NCBI GenBank assembly: GCA_047975025.1
Contig: JBKECY010000042.1
Span: 1 to 59,880 of the forward strand
Direction: 5' to 3'
Length of the DNA stretch: 59,880 bases
Source of the DNA: JBKECY01 sp047975025
GTDB lineage: Bacteria; Bacillota; Clostridia; Lachnospirales; Lachnospiraceae
The notes beneath the pieces were generated by a model. The model ran no database searches. It saw only the letters and a list, made by a program, of their open reading frames with translations, and was not told where the DNA came from. The translations under genes and the position numbers were made by a program. Of the stretch, positions 51,669 through 58,243 are shown piece after piece. How positions within the stretch are numbered: position 1 is the stretch's first letter; every line of letters starts with the position of its first letter.

Positions 51669-51685
51669 TCCACAGGCAATACGTG

Positions 51686-51724
51686 AGGCAGGGGCTTACC
51701 AACAAGCTCCTGTCTTTTGTTTTG
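51686..51724 (+). terminator. Terminator of the MsmK/UgpC-type ATPase gene
   Basis: AGGCAGGGGCTT pairs with AAGCTCCTGTCT (12 bp with two G-U pairs) and is followed by TTTTGTTTTG. Confidence 0.8.
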
Positions 51725-51786
51725 TACCGGTTTATGATATGATATGGATACAGTGGAATCGTAAAGTACGGGAAAGGAGTCCCCTA

Positions 51787-52869
51787 TTGAACTTACAGCA
51801 ACTGTTATTAAATGCATTGGAAGAATGGAGCCGGATCAGCGGTCTTGCGTTTACGCTGCTTGCCGCGGATGGCACGCCAGTAACTCCCGGTGACAGCCAC
51901 AAGCTGCCAACCGCAGAAAAACTCGAGGCTTTTCTGCAAAGTGAAGCACTCTGCCTGGGCAGTTCCAGCCGGCAGCTGTACAAAATCATCCACAACGAAG
52001 TGCTGGAATATCTCCTGCTTGTCTGGGGCGGTGATGCGGCAGCCCGAACCATCGGAGAGCTGGCCGTATATCAGCTGTGCAGTATTCTTGCCTCCGGCAA
52101 GGAGAAACTCAACAAGAATTCCTATATGCAGAATATCCTGCAAAACCGCTATTCGGCGGCCGAAATCTATACCAATGCCAAGAAGCTTCGCATCGAGCAT
52201 GCCGCCGAGCGTGCCGTACTGCTGATTGAGTCAACACCGCGAACGGAAGCAGATTCCATTAAGGCAGTCAAAAGCCTGCTGTCCTCCAGAACCGGCGACT
52301 ATGTCACCTCGTTCGAGGATGGGTATATTGTTGTCGTGCGCGAGCTTCAGACTCCGAACACCTACGAAGATCTGGCCAACACGGCTCAGATTCTGGTAGA
52401 GCTGCTCAATACGGAGGTCATGGTCACAGCCCGCGTGGCATATAGTGCTGTCAGCAAAGAACTTTCTGATTTGCCGACCGCCTATGTGCAGGCTCGAACC
52501 GCTCTGGAAGTCGGCGCTATTTTCTATCCGGATCAGAACACCTTTGGTTTTCAGAATCTGGGGATCGGCCACCTGATTTATCAGCTGCCTCCGGAGACCT
52601 GCCAGCGCTTTCTGGCTGAGACTTTCAAGGATGCCTCTCTCGATAGTCTTGATGCCGAGATGCTTACGACCATACGGATTTTCTTCCAGAATAACCTGAA
52701 TCTCTCTGAAACCTCCCGGCAGTTATATGTACACCGTAACACGCTGGTATACCGTTTCGAAAAAATACAAAAAAAATTCGGCCTGGATATCCGCACCTTT
52801 TCGGATGCCCTGACGTTCCAGATCGCATTAATGGTCTCCTCGTATATCAAATTCAAACAAGACAAATAG
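51787..52869 (+). CDS. PucR/CdaR-type transcriptional regulator next to the shared sugar ATPase
   Basis: A 360-residue regulator. The C-terminus is the PucR-type helix-turn-helix (LNLSETSRQLYVHRNTLVYR, about 308-327), preceded by a CdaR-like domain with LPTAYVQARTALEVG. An ATG occurs 48 bases earlier but has no ribosome binding site. TTG at 51787 has AAAGGAG at the right distance, so a TTG start giving LNLQQLLLNALEEW is preferred. It follows the ATPase terminator, so it is a separate unit; position suggests a link to sugar uptake. Its own terminator overlaps its stop codon. Confidence 0.85.
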   Translation: MNLQQLLLNALEEWSRISGLAFTLLAADGTPVTPGDSHKLPTAEKLEAFLQSEALCLGSSSRQLYKIIHNEVLEYLLLVWGGDAAARTIGELAVYQLCSILASGKEKLNKNSYMQNILQNRYSAAEIYTNAKKLRIEHAAERAVLLIESTPRTEADSIKAVKSLLSSRTGDYVTSFEDGYIVVVRELQTPNTYEDLANTAQILVELLNTEVMVTARVAYSAVSKELSDLPTAYVQARTALEVGAIFYPDQNTFGFQNLGIGHLIYQLPPETCQRFLAETFKDASLDSLDAEMLTTIRIFFQNNLNLSETSRQLYVHRNTLVYRFEKIQKKFGLDIRTFSDALTFQIALMVSSYIKFKQDK

Positions 52870-52891
52870 CGGCCTACTGGCCGCTGTTTTT
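52868..52891 (+). terminator. Terminator of the PucR-type gene, overlapping the response-regulator coding end
   Basis: A 7-bp stem AGCGGCC/GGCCGCT around the loop TACT, then GTTTTTG. It begins inside the PucR stop codon (52867-52869) and, on the other strand, encodes the last residues (SGQ and stop) of the response regulator. Confidence 0.85.
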
Positions 52892-53506
52892 GTTCTGATA
52901 GTAGAACACTGCCAGCTGGGTTCTGTCACGCAGCTGCAGCTTATCCAAGATAATACTCAGATAGTTGCGTATCGTACCCTCACTTAAGAACATTTTTTCT
53001 GCAATTTCATGGTTGTTCAGGCCTTGTGACACATACTCTATGATTTCCCACTCACGACTTTGAATCCCAACGGCACCATAGTCGAATCCCGGCGTATTCT
53101 GTAACAACTGAGGTATGCGCGAGCTGATCTCGCCTCCAAATACGCTTTGGCCTCCCAGAGCCGCATGCAGTGCCGGTATAATATGCTCAAATCTCTGCTT
53201 GAGCAGGTACCCTCTGACTCCCATCCGCAAAGCTTCTACAATATACTCATCATCTGAAAAGGTCGTCAGGAACAAGATAATCGCTTCCGGATACTGCTGC
53301 AGGATTGTTTTGGCTGCTTCCACACCGCTGACCTGCTTCATCTGAATATCCATCAGCAGAAGATCCGGCTGCAAGCGGCTGTACAATTCGATGGCCTCAC
53401 TGCCGTCGTAGCCCTCTGCTAAAACCTCAATCTCCGGATCTGCCTCCAGTATAATCTTTAACGAGGCGGCGACCAGTCTGTCGTCATCAATGATTACTAC
53501 TTTCAT
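52874..53506 (-). CDS. NarL/LuxR-family response regulator (LnrK/LiaR-like)
   Basis: A 210-residue regulator. The receiver domain has IDDD (6-9), phosphoacceptor Asp53 (LLLMDIQM), the Thr in FLTTFSDD and Lys in YLLKQRF. The C-terminal LuxR-type helix-turn-helix is VSQGLNNHEIAEKMFLSEGTIRNY-like, where GLNNHEIAEKMFLSEGT is the core. Its start lies 20 bases inside the histidine kinase gene, so the two are translationally coupled. Probable target: the divergent ABC exporter operon (54777-58053) through TGACA repeats at 54673-54699. Confidence 0.93.
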   Translation of the reverse strand: MKVVIIDDDRLVAASLKIILEADPEIEVLAEGYDGSEAIELYSRLQPDLLLMDIQMKQVSGVEAAKTILQQYPEAIILFLTTFSDDEYIVEALRMGVRGYLLKQRFEHIIPALHAALGGQSVFGGEISSRIPQLLQNTPGFDYGAVGIQSREWEIIEYVSQGLNNHEIAEKMFLSEGTIRNYLSIILDKLQLRDRTQLAVFYYQNKNSGQ

Positions 53507-54587
53507 CTGTTATACTTCCCCCCTGTGGCTTCTTTTGAATCGAAATAAATATTTTAAATCCCTCGTCCTGTTGTATGAGCACTGTGCCATGCAGTGCTTT
53601 GACACGTTCCCTGATATTGTCCAGGCCCATGCCATCCTCAGAGGGCGCGGCGCTCAGCGTGCCATTATCCCGGAACAGCAGCTGGTAAAAGCCACTGAAC
53701 TCCTTTAAGTAAATGTCGATTCGATCCGCATTACTATGCTTTACGACGTTAGAAAGTGCCTCCCGGATTACCCCCAGAAAGCAATACTTTATGGGATTTT
53801 CAAGCTGCTCAGAGAGCTCATAACGAAAATCAATGGTATATTGACTGTAATCCTTCAAGAATTGCCGGACTGCAATCTGCAACTCCAAGGAATCATCCCG
53901 AAGATCATGTACTGACTTTCGGATGCTGTCCATCCCCATATTCAAAGTGTCTGAGAGCGCCTGCAAAGGCTGTCCCAGGTTCTCCTGTGTACAGATGGCC
54001 TGAACCGCCCCCATCTGCAGAATCGAGCGCGTCAGCAAATGGCCGACATTATCGTGGATCTCACGTGCAATCCGGTTTCTCTCTTTGAGTGTTGCCACGT
54101 GAATCTCATAATCCTGACGATCGTTTAGATTCTTGTTCTTGTCCTGCAGCAAAAGCTCCAGCTCGCGCGCTGCATCAATCTGCTTCTTGTATTCTTGTAC
54201 CAGTGCCAGATGTCTGGCTGTCCACCAGGCGAACAGGAACGAAAGCAGCAGCATAAATACCAGAATACTCAGCGGCAAAGCGCCCTGCCTGTGGAACGCG
54301 AAGATAGAAATCCCTGCCAGAAAACTTGCAAATACCCATTGCCTGCGAAAGAAGAGTTCATATAAAATAACCGGCATATAGACCGCAAACACTGGAAATA
54401 CTATGGATAAGAGCCCATATACCCCGGCAAGCCCTATACAAATCTTATCACTTTTAATATATTCCTGCAGACTAATCAGCACGATGCAGCCCAGCATCGC
54501 GCACAATGCCGGTATATCCGCCTGATTAAAATATGTAAAAAAAAGCCCTCCTATAAACAGCAGGATCTTGTCCCGAATCCGCTCCAT
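53487..54587 (-). CDS. Sensor histidine kinase, HisKA_3 type (LnrJ/LiaS/DesK-like)
   Basis: A 366-residue membrane kinase. The N-terminal 120 residues hold about five or six membrane segments with almost no extracellular loop, as in intramembrane-sensing kinases. A coiled linker (130-165) follows. The H box is REIHDNVGHLL with phosphoacceptor His178, and the ATPase domain has a G box DGMGLDNIRERV near the end. The frame extends to 54725, but the ATG at 54587 with AAAGGTGG upstream gives the expected N-terminus. Likely senses membrane-active compounds together with the linked ABC exporter; this is inference. Confidence 0.92.
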   Translation of the reverse strand: MERIRDKILLFIGGLFFTYFNQADIPALCAMLGCIVLISLQEYIKSDKICIGLAGVYGLLSIVFPVFAVYMPVILYELFFRRQWVFASFLAGISIFAFHRQGALPLSILVFMLLLSFLFAWWTARHLALVQEYKKQIDAARELELLLQDKNKNLNDRQDYEIHVATLKERNRIAREIHDNVGHLLTRSILQMGAVQAICTQENLGQPLQALSDTLNMGMDSIRKSVHDLRDDSLELQIAVRQFLKDYSQYTIDFRYELSEQLENPIKYCFLGVIREALSNVVKHSNADRIDIYLKEFSGFYQLLFRDNGTLSAAPSEDGMGLDNIRERVKALHGTVLIQQDEGFKIFISIQKKPQGGSITDESSNH

Positions 54588-54672
54588 AAAACCGCAACCA
54601 CCTTTATCAGATTTTCTCTTACTTTTATAATTATAATATAGATTGCTCCTGCTGGCTATCCCCTGTCCAAAA

Positions 54673-54699
54673 TGACATTTGTCACATTGGATTATGACA
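54673..54699. promoter_or_regulatory. Candidate response-regulator operator: TGACA-TT-TGTCA-N10-TGACA
   Basis: Half-sites TGACA (54673-54677), inverted TGTCA (54680-54684) and TGACA again (54695-54699). The two direct copies are 22 bases apart, two turns of the helix. It lies in the divergent region, upstream of a -10 TATACT (54731-54736) that has a poor -35, as expected for an activated promoter of the ABC exporter genes. Confidence 0.55.
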
Positions 54700-54776
54700 G
54701 ACTTCACTAGGAATGCCTCGCACACTGTACTATACTGAATCTATCATAAAAAACCATGAGCTGAAAGGAGCTATGT

Positions 54777-55724
54777 ATGAGCGAAACAATCGTACAGATT
54801 AACAACCTTGTAAAAAGATACGGCAATCTGCTGGCCTTAGACCATTTCAACCTGACCATCCAGGAGGGAGAAATCTTTGGTCTGCTCGGTCCAAACGGTT
54901 CCGGCAAAACGACTGCCATCAATTGCCTGCTGTCCTTGTTAAGCTATGACAAAGGCACGATACAGATTTTTGGCAAACCTATGCTGCCGGATTCCTATGA
55001 AAGCAAACGCAACATAGGTGTCATTTTCCAGAATGTTGCCGTATTCGAGGAGCTGACCGTATTTGAGAATATCAACTATTTTTGTTCACTTTATATTGCT
55101 GATAAAAAGAAATGCCGCGAAATGACCGAGGAAGCCATAGCTTTTGTAGGGTTAGAAGAATTCACCCGTTTCTATCCCAAGAAACTCTCCGGCGGACTCC
55201 TGCGCAGACTGAATATCGCCTGCGGCATTGCCCACAAACCACGTCTGATCATCATGGACGAACCCACAGTTGCCGTCGATCCGCAAAGCCGCAACAAGAT
55301 TCTGGAGGGCATCATCAAGCTGAACCAGCAAGGCTCAACTATTATTTACACCTCGCACTATATGGAAGAAGTCGAGCAGATCTGCAGCCGCATCTCGATT
55401 ATTGATAATGGCCGTAATGTAGCCATCGGAACAAAAGAAGAGCTAAAAGCCATGATTGGCACCGGTGAAAAAATCTCTATCGAAACACTGGATATTCCCG
55501 AGCAGACTTTACAGGAACTGCGTGGTCTGCGCCATGTGGTACGAACAGATTATGAGAATCCGAAGCTGCGCATCTATTGTGAAAACGGCAGCAATAATTT
55601 GAGCAGGATTCTCCACTTTCTGGACGGACGCGGTGTTGCCTATTCCAAAGTTTATTCCGAAGCACCGTCCTTAAACGATGTATTTCTGGAGATTACCGGC
55701 AAGCAATTGCGGGATACACAGTAG
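54777..55724 (+). CDS. ABC exporter ATP-binding protein (LnrL-like)
   Basis: A 315-residue ATPase. Walker A GPNGSGKT is at 38-45, Q-loop VIFQNVAVFEEL, signature LSGGLLRR (137-144), Walker B LIIMDEPTVAVDP and H-loop YTSHYMEEVEQIC. The signature reads LSGGL rather than LSGGQ, as in the ABC-2 drug-exporter branch that includes B. subtilis LnrL. A C-terminal domain of about 90 residues follows. First gene of a three-gene exporter operon next to a divergent two-component system, the set found for linearmycin resistance in B. subtilis; the actual substrate here is unknown. Confidence 0.92.
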   Translation: MSETIVQINNLVKRYGNLLALDHFNLTIQEGEIFGLLGPNGSGKTTAINCLLSLLSYDKGTIQIFGKPMLPDSYESKRNIGVIFQNVAVFEELTVFENINYFCSLYIADKKKCREMTEEAIAFVGLEEFTRFYPKKLSGGLLRRLNIACGIAHKPRLIIMDEPTVAVDPQSRNKILEGIIKLNQQGSTIIYTSHYMEEVEQICSRISIIDNGRNVAIGTKEELKAMIGTGEKISIETLDIPEQTLQELRGLRHVVRTDYENPKLRIYCENGSNNLSRILHFLDGRGVAYSKVYSEAPSLNDVFLEITGKQLRDTQ

Positions 55725-55748
55725 AGCACATACCACAGGAGACGAACT

Positions 55749-56906
55749 ATGATGATCAAACAATATTATTATCAACTTAAAAATATGCTGCGTATACCCA
55801 GCCTGTATTTCTGGAGTATTATCTTTCCCTTTATTCTGGGAACCTTATTCGTTCTTGCCTTTGGCAAGTATCTAAATCCGGAGGAGGCACGCTTTACCTC
55901 GATTCCGGTCGCTGTGATTACTGAAGATACCGCAGCCCCTAACGAATTTTTTGCGGACTTTATCGATGCCATCAGCACCGCCGATACAGACAGCAGCACT
56001 GATGAGCCGCTGCTGCAGGTACTAAGTAAAGATTCTGACACTGCCAAGGAGCTGTTGGCGGACAACAAAATTGATGCCATTATTACTGTCGATGATTCCA
56101 TCACCATGACCATAGCCGAAAACGGCATCAATCAGACAATTGTAAAGACTCTGCTGGACAATTATCTGAAAAAAGAAGAAATCATTGCCTCAGTGGCTGC
56201 CAGCAATCCTGAAAAACTGACCGACCTGTTGACAGAGATCAGCAACACGGCTACCTACACGACCGAGCTGTCTCTAAGTGATGCGCCCTCCAACGACCTG
56301 ATTCAGTATTTCTATGCTCTGATTGCCATGACTGTGCTGAATCACTCGTTCTTCGGAATTACGATTGCACAGAACCTTCAGGCTAATTTATCCGTCCTGG
56401 CCGCCAGACGCGGCGTATCCCCCACCCGAAAAATGCGGGCTGTGCTGCTCGATTATCTGGGTGCTGTCACTATTTCATTTTCATCCCTGCTCCTACTATT
56501 CCTGTACCTGTATATACTAGGAGTAAATTTCGGCAGTTCCATCGGACCAATCCTGCTAATTTCATTCGTCGGTTCCCTGTTCTCCATCGCTCTGGGGCTG
56601 TTCATTGGCGGCATCACGAACAAATCAATTTCTATCAAGATTCCGCTGACACTGACCCTGACACTGACAATGTCATTTCTGGCAGGACTGATGATGAACC
56701 GTATGCCAGCCATGATTGAGGATACCGTTCCAATCGTCAACCGCCTCAATCCGGCAACCATTTTGACAAAGACGTTCTACAGTCTGGCATACTACGACAC
56801 GTACCAGATTTACTGGCGCAACATGCTTTTACTTCTCGCCTATACCGTCGTACTATCTGTTGCCAGTATTTTGATTCTTAGGAGGAAACGTTATGACAGT
56901 ATTTAA
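55749..56906 (+). CDS. ABC-2 type permease (LnrM-like)
   Basis: A 385-residue permease. One membrane segment near 18-38 (FWSIIFPFILGTLFVLAFGK), then an outside domain of about 150 residues, then five more segments from about 190, ending in a basic tail RRKRYDSI. Shape and size match ABC-2 permeases of the LnrM/LnrN group. AGGAGA precedes the first of two adjacent ATGs. It is 24 bases after the ATPase gene, and its end overlaps the next permease by 14 bases. Confidence 0.9.
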   Translation: MMIKQYYYQLKNMLRIPSLYFWSIIFPFILGTLFVLAFGKYLNPEEARFTSIPVAVITEDTAAPNEFFADFIDAISTADTDSSTDEPLLQVLSKDSDTAKELLADNKIDAIITVDDSITMTIAENGINQTIVKTLLDNYLKKEEIIASVAASNPEKLTDLLTEISNTATYTTELSLSDAPSNDLIQYFYALIAMTVLNHSFFGITIAQNLQANLSVLAARRGVSPTRKMRAVLLDYLGAVTISFSSLLLLFLYLYILGVNFGSSIGPILLISFVGSLFSIALGLFIGGITNKSISIKIPLTLTLTLTMSFLAGLMMNRMPAMIEDTVPIVNRLNPATILTKTFYSLAYYDTYQIYWRNMLLLLAYTVVLSVASILILRRKRYDSI

Positions 56907-58053
56907 ATTATTCTTGAAAATCCTGCGTTCCCGCCTCGTTGCTATTCTGCTTTATACCGTTGTATTCATGATTCTTGCCATCCTGTTCAGTCAGGTGGGA
57001 CAAAAGCAGAACCCTACTTCCTTTACACAGACCGAACTTTCCATCGCTGTCATAGATCGTGATGAAAGCCGTTTAAGTGCATCTCTGACTTCCTATCTGG
57101 GGCAGCTGCATACACTTAAAGAAGTGCAGGATACCAAGACAGCCATGCTTGACGCCTTATACAATGTTAAGGTCAATGCGATTTTAATTATACCGGAGGG
57201 ATTCGGGGATGCATTTATGACTGCGGCACCGCTTTCCATCGAATCCGTCAAAACACTGGAGGAGATCAACAGCACACTGCTAAACTCTCAGGCTAACGAA
57301 TATCTGCAAAATATGCGACTGTATATGCAGTCCGGTCTGGACATAGAAAGTGCTGCCCAAAAAACCGTCGAGCTTTCAGATATTTCTGTGACTTCCCAAT
57401 TCCTGGACGGCACGACGGACAGTTCCTCCAAACCCGGATTATTCTACTTCTTACAGTATCTTCCCTACATATTTTTAAATATTATGATTGTAGGATTGAC
57501 ACCGGTCTTTTCCATTACCCGAAGAGACGATATACATAAGCGCAATGTCGTATCCTCCTTAAAGCTTCGAAAATATAACATCCAGCTAAGCATTGTAGCA
57601 GTATTATATGCGGTATTCATATGGGCACTGTTCATGCTTGCCTCACTGCTTCTATATAGCAGCAGCTGGCGCGCCCTGCACTCCCCGGCTTTCCTACTGA
57701 ACACATTCGCCTTTGTACTGGTCGGAATGAGCCTCTCTGTTATGTGCGGGTTTATTGTAAAATCCGAAAATGCCATTGCAGGTATCGCCAATGTACTGTC
57801 ACTGTTCATGAGCTTTCTGGGCGGTATCTTCGTTCCGCTCGATATGCTGGGTGACACGATTAAGGTCGCCGCACGCTTTATCCCGACCTATTGGTATACA
57901 ACGGTGAACAATCTGCTGTTTTCGGGCCGTACTTTTACCGGCGCAGATGAGCAGCTGCTCTATACCGGAATCGGAATTCAGTTGGGATTCGCCTGCGCTT
58001 TCCTTGCGATTGGGCTTCTCATCAATAAACTGCAGAGGAATCAAAGGAAGTAA
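56893..58053 (+). CDS. ABC-2 type permease (LnrN-like)
   Basis: A 386-residue permease with the same layout as its neighbour: membrane segment at about 17-36, outside domain to about 180, then five or six segments. The conserved ABC-2 end SFLGGIFVPLDMLGDTIKVAARFIPTYWY is recognisable through GGIFVPLDML and RFIPTYWY. Its ATG lies inside the previous gene with TTAGGAGG upstream. The two permeases probably form a heterodimer with a dimer of the LnrL-like ATPase. Confidence 0.9.
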   Translation: MTVFKLFLKILRSRLVAILLYTVVFMILAILFSQVGQKQNPTSFTQTELSIAVIDRDESRLSASLTSYLGQLHTLKEVQDTKTAMLDALYNVKVNAILIIPEGFGDAFMTAAPLSIESVKTLEEINSTLLNSQANEYLQNMRLYMQSGLDIESAAQKTVELSDISVTSQFLDGTTDSSSKPGLFYFLQYLPYIFLNIMIVGLTPVFSITRRDDIHKRNVVSSLKLRKYNIQLSIVAVLYAVFIWALFMLASLLLYSSSWRALHSPAFLLNTFAFVLVGMSLSVMCGFIVKSENAIAGIANVLSLFMSFLGGIFVPLDMLGDTIKVAARFIPTYWYTTVNNLLFSGRTFTGADEQLLYTGIGIQLGFACAFLAIGLLINKLQRNQRK

Positions 58054-58061
58054 TATCCTAG

Positions 58062-58087
58062 TCAAAAAGGGGCGTCTGACATGCCCC
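58062..58087 (-). terminator. Possible minus-strand terminator of the surface-protein gene
   Basis: A 5-bp GGGGC/GCCCC stem with, on the minus strand, CTTTTTGAC after it. It lies 157 bases beyond the surface-protein stop and just past the permease stop. Confidence 0.45.
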
Positions 58088-58105
58088 CTCAGGCCGCTTC
58101 GAGTC

Positions 58106-58174
58106 GCGCAGCCCGCTTACAACTAGTGAGACAGCAGGGAAACGTCCCTGCTGTCTCACTTGCGGTCTTTGCGC
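58106..58174. repeat. Long hairpin: perfect 16-bp inverted repeat with outer stems
   Basis: AGTGAGACAGCAGGGA (58125-58140), loop AACG, TCCCTGCTGTCTCACT (58145-58160), fully complementary. Outside it, CCGC (58113-58116) can pair with GCGG (58162-58165) and GCGCA (58106-58110) with TGCGC (58170-58174). No U-tract follows on either strand. It stands between the exporter operon and the convergent surface-protein gene; it may block transcription, stabilise 3' ends or be a mobile repeat. Confidence 0.75.
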
Positions 58175-58243
58175 CGTCTCCCGCTAAAGCCTGAGAAGGG
58201 CAAAGGCAGAGCGCCTATTCCTATGCGGGAATTCACTCTATTT

